From the NCBI GenBank assembly GCA_026168455.1, contig CM047426.1, positions 48,679,589-48,743,588 on the forward strand: 64,000 bases of DNA, in the 5' to 3' direction. Each line of letters begins with the position of its first letter. The first letter of the stretch is position 1. A program made the position numbers and the translations under genes. This stretch comes from Theocolax elegans. Taxonomy: Eukaryota; Arthropoda; Insecta; Hymenoptera; Cerocephalidae. Shown here piece by piece: positions 12,501 through 25,400 of the stretch. The notes under the pieces were generated by a model. It saw only the letters and a list, made by a program, of their open reading frames with translations. It made no database searches and was not told the DNA's origin.

Positions 12501-13375
12501 AAAACAGGAGGGATTATTACTGAATATATAAATGAATTTTTTAAACGGAAAACGGAAGCATCAGGATATCCTCCAGAATGTTTAACAACAAATACGGAAT
12601 AAAAACAAAATAAAATTTAATCTGGCTTTAAGGTATCTGGCCAAATTATGTTTAAATTACCTTTGGGGTAAGTTAGCACAATGAGAAAATATGTCGAAAA
12701 CAGAAGTTATTAAAGATCCTAAAGAATTAGTCAATTTATTAGTTGATCCGTAAATAAGTGTAAACAGTATCGTACCCGTTAATGATGAAACGGTTTATAC
12801 ATCCTGGTGCTATAAAAATGATAATTTTGATTCTGTCACGGCAACCAACGTTGTCGTAGCGGCGTTTACAACAGCTCAAGCCAGATTAAAATTATTTGGA
12901 TATTTACACGAGATGGGAACTTCCGTATTATATTATGACACGGACTCTGTTTTTTTATGTTAGTAAACCCGGTGCAAATGATTTACCAACTGGCTCGATG
13001 CTCGGAGATCTAACGGATGAAATGTGAGAATACGGTATAGGTACGTACATTACATCTTTTATATCGGGAGGCCCAAAATTTCACGCGTACAAATATAAGA
13101 CAACCGCCGGAGATGAAAATTTTACATGCAAAGTAAAAGGTATTAGACTGAATTACAATGCAATGCAGTTGATCAATTTTAGAACTATTCGTCAGATGAT
13201 AGAAGGTGACAGAGAGAGGATAAACGTAAATACTCAATCGATACGTCGTACAAAATATCACGATGTTATTTCGCAACCTGAAACAAAAATGTGCAGACCA
13301 GTTTATGGAAAAAGCAAATTTATTGGTTTAGATAAAAGTTTACCTTATGGTTATACGGATTCAAACGATACATAA
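9550..13375 (+). pseudogene. polB: Polinton-type protein-primed family B DNA polymerase, broken
   Basis: This would encode the replicative polymerase of a Polinton/Maverick or adintovirus-like element. The N-terminal part (9550-10479) has a GITMDSN/GPLWLSYRP segment and a Cys-rich finger (CIPCNKTY). The 3'-5' exonuclease (10611-11615) keeps motif I FYDFETQ, motif II HNSQGFDAQ and motif III YCKQDVN. The region around 12,099 keeps KYVDV of palm motif A, but the rest of that motif is altered and a stop follows. Palm motif B is recognisable near 12,640-12,685, and motif C YYDTDSV at about 12,930. The thumb runs to 13,375. Frames change near 9.9, 11.6, 12.14 and 12.36 kb and again between 12.6 and 13.16 kb, and several stops are present, so no full-length product can be made. 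The 5' boundary at 9550 is a TTTTCAG acceptor. ATPase and small basic genes follow on the same strand. Confidence 0.85.
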
Positions 13376-13581
13376 TTTAACTCTTGCCTGAACAGCAGAG
13401 TACAGTGTGAAGCGCGAGTCGACCGGTTCGAGACGCTTGAGCAGTAGGCAAAGCGCTAAACGCTAGTTTGCGAGAGACCGCGCGTAGGAGAGACAAGCCG
13501 CGGTGACCGAGTTCCTCGACAGAGGTATAGCCAAATAAGATAAAATGTTGAATTTTCTGGTAGATTTCATCAGTAGGAAAC
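13376..13581 (+). other. G+C-rich spacer upstream of the ATPase
   Basis: About 120 bp of this spacer (13,380-13,520) is distinctly more G+C-rich than the flanks and rich in CG dinucleotides. It ends in an A+T-rich leader before the ATPase ATG at 13,582. It may hold the ATPase promoter; I see no certain TATA box. Confidence 0.4.
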
Positions 13582-14264
13582 ATGGATACAAGATGGCAAC
13601 ATCCATTCACATCAATTTTAAACGGTCTCACGGGTAGTGGCAAGACGGTGTTTGTTAAAGAATTTATTAAAAACATCAACTACATGTGCGATACGAAAAT
13701 CGAGCGAAAGATCTTTTATTACACAGAATGGCAGTCCGGATATAGAGATTTAGGCAACGATATAGAATTCCGTGAACGGCTACCACAGAGCGCCGACTAC
13801 GCTAATGATCCTCGACTGAAATTGATAGTAATCGACGACTTGATGCGCGAATCGTCTTCCGATGGCGGTGCGATCGTTAATTTATTTACAAAAGGAAGTC
13901 ATCATAACAATTTAAGCATCATATTTATAACGCAAAATATTTTTCATCAAGGTAAGGGTCAACGTGATATATCATTGAACGCTCATTATATTGTACTATT
14001 CGGAACTTGCGCGATCGTGCACACATAAATTATCTGGTACGCCAAATATATCCAATAGATACACGATTTCTCAGAGAAGCCTACGGAGATGCAACTTATC
14101 AACCATACGGTTATCTTTTACTTGATTTGAAACAAAATACGCCCGACAATTGTCGGTTTCGGACATCCATCTTCCCCGACGATTCTTACCATTTCGTGTA
14201 CGTGCAACGAAAAAAAATAAAACACGGTGATTATGCGAATCAGTTACCAGTCGTCTCTCTATGA
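13582..14264 (+). pseudogene. A32/FtsK-HerA-like genome-packaging ATPase, one frameshift
   Basis: In Polintons and related viruses this ATPase pumps DNA into the capsid. The first open part (13,582-14,028) has the Walker A loop GLTGSGKT about 15 residues in, a Walker B strand LIVIDDLM near residue 80, and a TQN-type sensor (IFITQNIF). After an indel close to 14,010 the reading continues in another frame (14,007-14,264) through NYLVRQIYP, YGYLLLDLKQ and the C-terminus. The size, about 220 residues, is normal for the family. Without the frameshift the gene would look intact, so loss is recent compared with the polymerase. Its end overlaps the start of the next gene by 4 bp, as in a compact viral genome. 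Confidence 0.85.
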
Positions 14265-14632
14265 TGGCATCGAAAACTCGTCGACGAACACCATTCAACA
14301 CTAAGACTGCGATTGTTCTGAGAGCATTGTACCATTTGACCAACGAACAAAGAAAAGCGTTCCTTGCGAAAGCTGACTCTAAACTAGTTAAACATATTTG
14401 TGAATGCGCTTTAAACGTGTTGGCTGGTAACGTACCTCTTAGTAAAGATCATAAATCGCGAATACGTAAACACGCGCCGATTTTACGCAAGTTAGTTGAA
14501 CGTGATGTTAATTTGACACGTAAGAAGAAACTAATTGTTCAACGAGGAGGCTTTTTACCTGCACTTTTAGCACCTTTAATCGGGACTAGTGTAGTGAAAA
14601 ATTTTGCATCTGTATTTAAAGCATTAAATTGA
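14261..14632 (+). CDS. small basic protein, probable adenovirus pX-like core protein of Polintons
   Basis: An intact frame of 123 codons. The N-terminus is strongly basic (SKTRRRTPF). The middle is helical (LTNEQRKAFLAKAD, HICECALNVLAGN) and is followed by RKLVERDVNLTRKKK. The C-terminus is QRGGFLPALLAPLIG, a glycine/hydrophobic tail after an RGG motif. This order (basic, helical, RGG plus hydrophobic tail) and the place directly after the packaging ATPase are typical of the small core-like proteins of Polintons and adintoviruses. Its role in condensing or releasing virion DNA is inferred from adenovirus pX. It is the only gene of this element without a visible lesion. Confidence 0.6.
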   Translation: MMASKTRRRTPFNTKTAIVLRALYHLTNEQRKAFLAKADSKLVKHICECALNVLAGNVPLSKDHKSRIRKHAPILRKLVERDVNLTRKKKLIVQRGGFLPALLAPLIGTSVVKNFASVFKALN

Positions 14633-14765
14633 ATTTTATGTCCATTATTATTATTGAGTACACATTTAAAAATTTTATGAGTTTTATCAGGAATGAGTAA
14701 ACTAATACACATTCTTTCAAGTTATATTCACAACTTTTTTTTGCGCACGGAAAAAATATATATAT

Positions 14766-17063
14766 ATGGCTCATTCCAATACTTTTTTGTAAATCGGTCC
14801 GAGGGGGGTCAATCAATCGGGCTAAAAATTTAGTATATTACTATACTATAAAAAAAAGTAAGTGAGCCAAAATTGTAGCCTTCTAAATCAATTAAGGACG
14901 TATGTATGCGATTTTAAACATTCAAAAATAGGCTATTTTTCATCATTTTTTAACATTTTTCAAACTTTATTACGACTTATCGGATTACTGCAAGGCCTAA
15001 AATGTCTTGTATTTTGAGTGTTATCAGAGGTAACATCCATACTATAGGTAATTTTTAAAACTAATAGGAATATAGTTTAATGAAATTATTATTTTTATTT
15101 TTATATAACAATTTTTGGCCTGTTTTCGCTATTTTACTCGTTTTTGTACATTTATCATTACAATGCGTCGAAAACTTGTCATTTGTACAATAGCAAAAAG
15201 GTTTGTGATTGCGTCACAAACATTTTGTGTATTTACGTTTTTTAAATTGGCACAACAGATTTTGGGATTTTTGTACAAAAACTGATTTTATGGAATTGTA
15301 AAAAGTGTCAAAGCTTAAACATATTACTGCAGGTTTAAAATAAACCTCGTATTTTATAATATCATGTCAATATTACAGGTGACTTTCAAAATTAACACGG
15401 TATTATAGTTAAAAGAAATTTTTATTCTTTCTGACAATCGATTAATCATAATTTTGTATCATGCATTATATACTGATGTTTTCATAATTATTTATAACTT
15501 TTAAATTAAATAATTTAAAGTATATTGTTTGTACGAATCTTTTATGGTACCTACTTTTAATCTAATACATAGAATTACACGCATTATTTATAACATTTCA
15601 AATAGATCGTTTAAAATAGATAAGTACTTGTCGATATGAAAATCGGGCTGAAGAGAATAAGAAACGGAAATGGAATGCGGTATCAGCCTGGATTAATTCA
15701 AGCCTCAATTATTAATTTTAACCTAAAGCTTATTTATTATTGTTTCTTTGACATTTTTATATTAAGCACACCATCATGGGATACATATAATATTAATAAT
15801 AATACAGAAGGCACGGGCTAAAAGATTCGTACAAACAATATACTTTAAATTATTTAATTTAAAAGTTATAAATAATTATGAAAACATCAGTATATAATGC
15901 ATGATACAAAATTATGATTAATCGATTGTCAGAAAGAATAAAAATTTCTTTTAACTATAATACCGTGTTAATTTTGAAAGTCACCTGTAATATTGACATG
16001 ATATTATAAAATACGAGGTTTATTTTAAACCTGCAGTAATATGTTTAAGCTTAGACACTTTTTACAATTCCATAAAATCAGTTTTTGTACAAAAATCCCA
16101 AAATCTGTTGTGCCAATTTAAAAAACGTAAATACACAAAATGTTTGTCACGCAATCACAAACCTTTTTGCTATTGTACAAATGACAAGTTTTTCGACGCA
16201 TTGTAATGATAAAGGTACAAAAACGAGTAAAATAGCGAAAACAGGCCAAAAATTGTTATAAAAAAATAAAAATAAAAATTTCTTTAAACTAGGTATATTC
16301 CTATTAGTTTTAAAAGTTACCTATAGTATGGATGTTACCTGTGATAACACTCAAAATACAAGACATTTTAAACCTTGCAGTAAACCGATAAGTCTTGCGC
16401 AAGAAGGCAAAAAAAATATATTCAAACGTTAATAAACGTGTACCAAGGTCAAATATCCATTGCAGTAACTACGGGATCATTTTCTACCTACAAAAACCGA
16501 GTTTCACCCAAATTTTGGTAAAAAAAAATTTAGGCAGACCGACGTTGTGAGCATTAGAAAATACCAAAAAACGTGTTTTTTTGAATTTTAGGTCACATTT
16601 AAATAAGCATAACTTTAAGCCAAATTAACTTTTTGTAGTTAACCTCGAACAAAAAGAAAGCTTATACCAATACAAATCTAACCGCGTTGGGTTTTTTTAA
16701 AAACATCAAAAACTGTTAATTTGGTAGCATTTAGAAAATGTGCAAAATTTGAAAAAACAAGTGTTTATATTTAGCTGCGTCAAAATTTTTGTTCACAAAC
16801 TAATTGTATTCTATATAGCTTGATTAAAAGTCTATAGTAATACGAAGACATTGCCGTGGACTGGATAAAAAAATACTAATTTCTCGAATTTTGGTGCTAC
16901 TTTGAAAAATGTTAAAAAATGATGAAAAATAGCATATTTTTGAATGTTTAAAATCGCATACCTACGTCCTTAATTGATTTAGAAGGCTAAATTTTTAGCC
17001 CGATTGATTTACCCCCCCCCCCCCCCCCGGACCGATTTACAAAAAAGTATTGGAATGACCCAT
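14766..17063. mobile_element. 2.3-kb foldback (palindromic) DNA element
   Basis: The left end GGCTCATTCCAATAC (14,768) and the right end GTATTGGAATGACCC (to 17,061) are inverse copies. Pairing continues inward: 14,880-14,960 with 16,905-16,990; 15,000-15,540 with 15,822-16,400. The central loop (15,543-15,821) is about 280 bp. The right arm has about 500 bp (16,402-16,903) that the left arm lacks. A run of 18 C (17,011-17,028) sits opposite a run of six G on the left. The flanks are TATATATA on both sides, consistent with a TA target. No transposase frame is seen; 15,636-15,821 is a short open frame in the loop without a motif. A non-autonomous TA-target element is likely. Confidence 0.85.
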
Positions 17064-17088
17064 GTATATATTAAATAAATTTTCTACC

Positions 17089-17109
17089 GCGCGCACACAC
17101 ACACACACA
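17089..17109. repeat. (AC)n microsatellite
   Basis: GCGC followed by nine AC units, lying between the foldback element and the LINE. Confidence 0.9.
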
Positions 17110-17111
17110 GA

Positions 17112-18952
17112 TTAATGAAGAGAGGGTTTACCTGGAAAGTTAGTAATCGCTACATGTAGAGCGACCATCAAGCACTCGTGTACCAGCTGCAATCGACGAT
17201 TAACAGAGCAGCAGGTCTGAACAAAAGCTTCCAATACAAGAGCTGGGTACCGTCTACCTTCAACCGAGAAATGTTCGTCTGCTCCATAGCAGAAGTCGCT
17301 GTCAAAGGAAAACCGGAAGAACGAGCCGAAGAACTCACGCGTGCCATTATAGCGGCTTACGATATCTCTATGGCCGGAAAATCCATCCCTCGTGGCCGTC
17401 CACCTATTTACTGGTGGAATAAGAATATCGCAAAATTACGCCGTGAGTGTCTGCGGAATCGGCGATTGCACCAGAGAGCTCGAAACCAGCTGCGGTACCA
17501 AAAACTAACCGCGTGTGTGAGGAAGTGGACCGTGATCCCTGGGGTAAGCCCTACAAAATGGTGATGAATAAGATCAAACCCAGGGGAGCCTCAATGCCAT
17601 CGTATCCACATTTTCTTGACAGAGCGGTGCGCCTCCTATTCCCACAACATCAGGAACGGGCAGCCGAGTCAGGTCTAATGGGGACCGACAGTGCAGTCGC
17701 GCCGCCAGGCATTAGCATAACCGAGCTGAAAAGGGCTGCAAGGAGAATATCCATCCGTAAAGCTCCAGGGCCGGATGGAATACCTGGTCTTGTCATTAAG
17801 ACCGCTGCGCTGAATGTGCCACAAATTTTTGCGGACACATTTAGTGCATGTTTTCAATTAGGATGCTTCCCAGCAACGTGGCATGTACAGAGGCTGGTGC
17901 TCCTCCCAAAGGGGAGCCGACCACCGGAGAACCCTTCCTCGTACCGGCCACTCTGTTTGTTGGATATAGCTGGGAAGCTATTCGAGCGGGTCATTTGTGC
18001 CAGACTACAAGCAGCCATTGCACAGGCAGGCGATCTGTCCGACAGTCAGTTCGGTTTTCGGAAAGGGCGCTCAACTATTGACGCTATAAGTCAAGTTGTT
18101 GAGCTGGCCACCAATGCCATCGGTGGTACTAGGAATTCTAGGCGCATGTGTGCTATCATCGCACTGGATATCCACAATGCCTTCAACTCGGCTCGGTGGG
18201 AACAATATTATGTTGTCCTTGGAACAATTAAAGGTGCCGCTCTAACTACGCAAAGTCGCGCACTCCTATAACATCACCGGAGGCGTGCCGCAGGGTTCGG
18301 TCTTGGGACCTCTTCTTTGGAACGTCATGTACGACGGAGTGCTTAAGCAGCAGCTTCCACAAGGAATCTCGATGGTGGCTTTTGCGGACGATGTGGCTTT
18401 GGTCGTCGTCGCAAAGAGCATCGATGAGATAGAATATCTCGGAGATGTCTCTATCGTGGTAGTGGCTGCATGGTTGAGCATCCATGGGCTGTGTGTGGCG
18501 GCCGAAAAGACCGAGGCGGTACTTATCTCCAGAACGAAGCAAAGAAGGTACGCCACCTTTACTGTAAATGGTACTTAGGAGTCATCTTGGATGCGCGGCT
18601 AACATTCAAGGAACACTTACTGAGTGCAGGGTCGAAAGCCGCAGAAGTGGCTAGAGCTTTGTCGGGCATAATGCCCAATATCGGAGGGCCAAAGCAGCCA
18701 CGTCAAGCCCTCTTAGCGACAGTAGTAAGCTCGGTAATTTTATATGGAGCCCCGATTTGGGCAGATGCCCTAAGAAGTAGCATAAACTACGGTGCATACT
18801 GTCGGCGAGCCTGCAGAATAGCCGCACTAAGGGTGGCTCATACTTATAGAACCGTTTCAGATATAGCCCTCTCGGTGATCGCGGGAATTCCTCCCATCGA
18901 TCTTTTAGCGATAGAGAGGGCTGATACGTACAGAAAAGCTCGGCGTCGATAG
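17112..18952 (+). pseudogene. R1-like LINE fragment: endonuclease end and reverse transcriptase
   Basis: A 5'-truncated, frameshifted non-LTR retrotransposon. It opens in the last part of the APE endonuclease (SDHQAL near 17,150, then PPIYWWN before a basic linker). The reverse transcriptase follows: RKAPGPDGIPG (17,757), SYRPLCLLD, QFGFRKGRSTIDAI, a palm aspartate in LDIHNAFNSA (18,166), GGVPQGSVLGP (18,280), and FADDVAL (18,380). YLGVILD and the post-RT region run to the stop at 18,952. A frame change lies near 17,560, a deletion removes part of the palm after 18,200, and another shift is near 18,570. The motif set and the C-terminal extension fit the R1 clade; the exact family is not established. 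No poly(A) tail or target duplication was found. Confidence 0.85.
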
Positions 18953-18983
18953 GATCAAGTCGACTAGCCGGGATAATTGCGAA

Positions 18984-19320
18984 TGGTAGCGCAGTGGTGA
19001 GGCTTCTGCCTCGCGCTCCCGGGATCGTGGGATCGCGCCCCGATACCTTTGTTGATTTTTTATTCCTTATATTCAATCCGTACCCTGTTACAACAGGCGC
19101 CGAACACATGAGTTTCCTTGGGATAGGGAAAATTGTTGCAATTGACAACCATATCGTGAGTTTCCTCGGGATAGGAAAAATCTTTTCAATTGAATTTTCG
19201 ACTTCGTACGTTGTTACACATATAAACCGCAACGAGTGGTTGCGAGTACGTTGCGAGTTCGTCGCGACGAGCACATGTAAACAACAACACGAGTCGAGTA
19301 CAATCGAACATAATTCTTAG
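18984..19320 (+). mobile_element. tRNA-derived SINE-like unit
   Basis: GGTAGCGCAGTGGTGAGG (18,985) fits a polymerase III A box, and GGATCGCGCCC (about 19,030) a slightly diverged B box, 30-40 bp apart as in tRNA heads. The following body contains a short tandem pair, TGAGTTTCCTTGGGATAGG and TGAGTTTCCTCGGGATAGG (19,109 and 19,159). The 3' limit is uncertain; the unit gives way to A+T-rich sequence and then the satellite. Confidence 0.55.
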
Positions 19321-19422
19321 AATTCACTAGTAATAATACTTCTTATTTTTGTATATTTTTGTTATTTCTATACTTTCTTATAACATATAAAAATTTTATA
19401 AACAAATCAAAGTTTCTCCAAA

Positions 19423-22400
19423 TTGAAAATGTTTGTTCAAATTTTCAAAATTTTTCAGTTTTCAATTTTTTCAATTTGTCAAATTTTTCAGAATTTTTCA
19501 ATTTTTTCAAATTTTTCAAAATATTTGAATTTTTTCAAATTTGCCGGACGTTTTCAAATTTGTCAAATTTTTCAGATTTTTCAAATTTGTCAAATTTTTC
19601 AGATTTCTCAAATTTGTCAAATTTTTCAGAATTTATGAATTTTTTTAAATTTGTCAAATTTTTTAAAATTTGTCAAATTTTTCAGAATTTTTCAAATTTT
19701 TCAGAATTTTTCACATTTTTCAAATTTGTCAAATTTTTAAATTTTTAAAAATTTTTGAATTTTTTCAAATTAGTCGGACGGTTTCAAATTTGTCAAATTT
19801 TCCAGATTTTTCAAACTTTTCAAATTTTTCAAATTTTTCAGAATTTTTGAATTTTTTCAAAATTTTTGAATTTTTTTAAAATTTTTGAATCTTTTCAAAT
19901 TTGTTAAATTTATCAAAATTTTCAAATTTTTCAAGTTTTTCAAACTTTTCAAACTTTTCTAATTTTTCAAATTTTTCAGAATTTTTTAATTTTTTTAAAA
20001 TTTTTCAATTTTTTCAAATTTGTCAAATTTTTCAGATTTTTTCAAATTTTTCAAATTTGTCAAATTTTTCAAAATATTTGAATTTTTTCAAATTTGCCGG
20101 ACGTTTTTAAATTTGTCAAATTTTTCAGATTTTTCAAATTTGTCAAATTTTTCAGATTTCGCAAATTTGTCAAATTTTTCAGATTTTTCAAATTTGTCAA
20201 ATTTTTCAGATTTCTCAAATTTGTCAAATTTTTCAGAATTTATGAATTTTTTAAATTTGTCAAATTTTTCAGAATTTTTCAAATTTTTCAGAATTTTTCA
20301 CATTTTTCAAATTTGTCAAATTTTTAAATTTTTAAAAATTTTTGAATTTTTTCAAATTAGTCGGACGGTTTCAAATTTGTCAAATTTTCCAGATTTTTCA
20401 AACTTTTCAAATTTTTCAAATTTTCAGAATTTTTGAATTTTTTCAAAATTTTTGAATTTTTTAAAATTTTTGAATCTTTTCAAATTTGTTAAATTTATCA
20501 AAATTTTCAAATTTTTCAAGTTTTTCTAACTTTTCAAACTTTTCTAATTTTTCAAATTTTTCAGAATTTTTTAATTTTTTTAAAATTTTTCAATTTTTTC
20601 AAATTTGTCAAATTTTTCAGATTTTTTCAAATTTTTCAAATTTGTCAAATTTTTCAAAATATTTGAATTTTTTCAAATTTGCCGGACGTTTTTAAATTTG
20701 TCAAATTTTTCAGATTTTTCAAATTTGTCAAATTTTTCAGATTTCGCAAATTTGTCAAATTTTTCAGATTTTTCAAATTTGTCAAATTTTTCAGATTTCT
20801 CAAATTTGTCAAATTTTTCAGAATTTATGAATTTTTTAAAATTTGTCAAATTTTTCAGAATTTTTCAAATTTTTCAGAATTTTTCACATTTTTCAAATTT
20901 GTCAAATTTTTAAATTTTTAAAAATTTTTGAATTTTTCAAATTAGTCGGACGGTTTCAAATTTGTCAAATTTTCCAGATTTTTCAAACTTTCAAATTTTC
21001 AAATTTTCAGAATTTTTGAATTTTTCAAAATTTTGAATTTTTTAAAATTTTTGAATCTTTTCAAATTGTTAAATTTATCAAAATTTTCAAATTTTTCAAG
21101 TTTTTTCAACGTTTCAAACTTTTCTAATTTTTCAAATTTTCAGAATTTTTTAATTTTTTAAAAATTTTCAATTTTTTCAAATTTGTCAAATTTTTCAGAT
21201 TTTTCAAATTTTTCAAAATTTGTCAAATTTTTCAAATATTTGAATTTTTTCAAATTTGCCGGACGTTTTTAAATTTGTCAAATTTTTCAGATTTTTCAAA
21301 TTTGTCAAATTTTTCAGATTTCGCAAATTTGTCAAATTTTTCAGAATTTATGAATTTTTTCAAATTGTCAAATTTTTCAGAATTTTTTCAAATTTTTCAG
21401 AATTTTTCACATTTTTCAAATTTGTCAAATTTTTAAATTTTTAAAATTTTTGAATTTTTTCAAATTAGTCGGACGGTTTCAAATTTGTCAAATTTTCCAG
21501 ATTTTTCAAACTTTTCAAATTTTTCAAATTTTTCAGAATTTTTGAATTTTTTCAAAATTTTTGAATTTTTTTAAAATTTTTGAATCTTTTCAAATTGTTA
21601 AATTTATCAAAATTTTCAAATTTTTCAAGTTTTTCTAACTTTTCAAACTTTTCTAATTTTTCAAATTTTTCAGAATTTTTTAATTTTTTTAAAATTTTTC
21701 AATTTTTTCAAATTTGTCAAATTTTTCAGATTTTTCAAATTTTTCAAATTTGTCAAATTTTTCAAAATATTTGAATTTTTTCAAATTTGCCGGACGTTTT
21801 TAAATTTGTCAAATTTTTCAGATTTTTCAAATTTGTCAAATTTTTCAGATTTCGCAAATTTGTCAAATTTTTCAGATTTTTCAAATTTGTCAAATTTTTC
21901 AGATTTCTCAAATTTGTCAAATTTTTCAGAATTTATGAATTTTTTAAATTTGTCAAATTTTTCAGAATTTTTCAAATTTTTCAGAATTTTTCACATTTTT
22001 CAAATTTGTCAAATTTTTAAATTTTTAAAATTTTTGAATTTTTTCAAATTAGTCGGACGGTTTCAAATTTGTCAAATTTTCCAGATTTTTCAAACTTTTC
22101 AAATTTTTCAAATTTTTCAGAATTTTTGAATTTTTTCAAAATTTTTGAATTTTTTTAAAATTTTTGAATCTTTTCAATTTGTTAAATTTATCAAAATTTT
22201 CAAATTTTTCAAGTTTTTCAACTTTTCAAACTTTTCTAATTTTTCAAATTTTTCAGAATTTTTTAATTTTTTTAAAATTTTTCAATTTTTTCAAATTTGT
22301 CAAATTTTTCAGATTTTTTCAATTTTTTCAAATTTGTCAAATTTTTCAAAATATTTGAATTTTTTCAAATTTGCCGGACGTTTTTAAATTTGTCAAATTT

Positions 22401-25400
22401 TTCAGATTTTTCAAATTTGTCAAATTTTTCAGATTTCGCAAATTTGTCAAATTTTTCAGATTTTTCAAATTTGTCAAATTTTTCAGATTTCTCAAATTTG
22501 TCAAATTTTTCAGAATTTATGAATTTTTTAAATTTGTCAAATTTTTCAGAATTTTTTTCAAATTTTTCAGAATTTTTCACATTTTTCAAATTTGTCAAAT
22601 TTTTAAATTTTTAAAATTTTTGAATTTTTTCAAATTAGTCGGACGGTTTCAAATTTGTCAAATTTTCCAGATTTTTCAAACTTTTCAAATTTTTCAAATT
22701 TTTCAGAATTTTTGAATTTTTTCAAAATTTTGAATTTTTTTAAAATTTTTGAATCTTTTCAAATTTGTTAAATTTATCAAAATTTTCAAATTTTTCAAGT
22801 TTTTCTAACTTTTCAAACTTTTCTAATTTTTCAAATTTTTCAGTTTTCAATTTTTTCAATTTGTCAAATTTTTCAGAATTTTTCAATTTTTTCAAATTTT
22901 TCAAAATATTTGAATTTTTTCAAATTTGCCGGACGTTTTCAAATTTGTCAAATTTTTCAGATTTTTCAAATTTGTCAAATTTTTCAGATTTCTCAAATTT
23001 GTCAAATTTTTCAGAATTTATGAATTTTTTAAATTGTCAAATTTTTTAAATTTGTCAAATTTTTCAGAATTTTTCAAATTTTTCAGAATTTTTCACATTT
23101 TTCAAATTTGTCAAATTTTTAAATTTTTAAAATTTTTGAATTTTTTCAAATTAGTCGGACGGTTTCAAATTTGTCAAATTTTCCAGATTTTTCAAACTTT
23201 TCAAATTTTTCAAATTTTTCAGAATTTTTGAATTTTTTCAAAATTTTTGAATTTTTTTAAAATTTTTGAATCTTTTCAAATTTGTTAAATTTATCAAAAT
23301 TTTCAAATTTTTCAAGTTTTTCAAACTTTTCAAACTTTTCTAATTTTTCAAATTTTTCAGAATTTTTTAATTTTTTTAAAATTTTTCAATTTTTTCAAAT
23401 TTGTCAATTTTTCAGATTTTTCAAATTTTTCAAATTTGTCAAATTTTTCAAAATATTTGAATTTTTTCAAATTTGCCGGACGTTTTTAAATTTGTCAAAT
23501 TTTTCAGATTTTTCAAATTTGTCAAATTTTTCAGATTTCGCAAATTTGTCAAATTTTTCAGATTTTTCAAATTTGTCAAATTTTTCAGATTTCTCAAATT
23601 TGTCAAATTTTTCAGAATTTATGAATTTTTTAAATTTGTCAAATTTTTCAGAATTTTTCAAATTTTTCAGAATTTTTCACATTTTTCAAATTTGTCAAAT
23701 TTTTAAATTTTTAAAATTTTTGAATTTTTTCAAATTAGTCGGACGGTTTCAAATTTGTCAAATTTTCCAGATTTTTCAAACTTTTCAAATTTTTCAAATT
23801 TTTCAGAATTTTTGAATTTTTTCAAAATTTTTGAATTTTTTTAAAATTTTTGAATCTTTTCAAATTTGTTAAATTTATCAAAATTTTCAAATTTTTCAAG
23901 TTTTTCTAACTTTTCAAACTTTTCTAATTTTTCAAATTTTTCAGAATTTTTTAATTTTTTTAAAATTTTTCAATTTTTTCAAATTTGTCAAATTTTTCAG
24001 ATTTTTCAAATTTTTCAAATTTGTCAAATTTTTCAAAATATTTGAATTTTTTCAAATTTGCCGGACGTTTTTAAATTTGTCAAATTTTTCAGATTTTTCA
24101 AATTTGTCAAATTTTTCAGATTTCGCAAATTTGTCAAATTTTTCAGATTTTTCAAATTTGTCAATTTTTCAGATTTCTCAAATTTGTCAAATTTTTCAGA
24201 ATTTATGAATTTTTTAAATTTGTCAAATTTTTCAGAATTTTTCAAATTTTTCAGAATTTTTCACATTTTTCAAATTTGTCAAATTTTTAAATTTTTAAAA
24301 TTTTTGAATTTTTTCAAATTAGTCGGACGGTTTCAAATTTGTCAAATTTTCCAGATTTTTCAAACTTTTCAAATTTTTCAAATTTTTCAGAATTTTTGAA
24401 TTTTTTCAAATTTTTGAATTTTTTTAAAATTTTTGAATCTTTTCAAATTTGTTAAATTTATCAAAATTTTCAAATTTTTCAAGTTTTTCAAACTTTTCAA
24501 ACTTTTCTAATTTTTCAAATTTTTCAGAATTTTTTAATTTTTTTAAAATTTTTCAATTTTTTCAAATTTGTCAAATTTTTCAGATTTTTTTCAAATTTTT
24601 CAAATTTGTCAAATTTTTCAAAATATTTGAATTTTTTCAAATTTGCCGGACGTTTTTAAATTTGTCAAATTTTTCAGATTTTTCAATTTGTCAAATTTTT
24701 CAGATTTCGCAAATTTGTCAAATTTTTCAGATTTTTCAAATTTGTCAAATTTTTCAGATTTCTCAAATTTGTCAAATTTTTCAGAATTTATGAATTTTTT
24801 AAAATTTGTCAAATTTTCAGAATTTTTCAAATTTTTCAGAATTTTTCACATTTTTCAAATTTGTCAAATTTTTAAATTTTTAAAAATTTTTGAATTTTTT
24901 CAAATTAGTCGGACGGTTTCAAATTTGTCAAATTTTCCAGATTTTTCAAACTTTTCAAATTTTTCAAATTTTTCAGAATTTTGAATTTTTTTCAAAATTT
25001 TTGAATTTTTTTAAAATTTTTGAATCTTTTCAAATTTGTTAAATTTATCAAAATTTTCAAATTTTTCAAGTTTTTCTAACTTTTCAAACTTTTCTAATTT
25101 TTCAAATTTTTCAGAATTTTTTAATTTTTTTAAAATTTTTCAATTTTTTCAAATTTGTCAAATTTTTCAGATTTTTTCAAATTTTTCAAATTTGTCAAAT
25201 TTTTCAAAATATTTGAATTTTTTCAAATTTGCCGGACGTTTTTAAATTTGTCAAATTTTTCAGATTTTTCAAATTTGTCAAATTTTTCAGATTTCGCAAA
25301 TTTGTCAAATTTTTCAGATTTTTCAAATTTGTCAAATTTTTCAGATTTCTCAAATTTGTCAAATTTTTCAGAATTTATGAATTTTTTAAAATTTGTCAAA

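Noticed and set aside
18651..19274. 207-codon minus-strand frame
   Set aside because: Antisense to the R1-like LINE end and the SINE; no motif.
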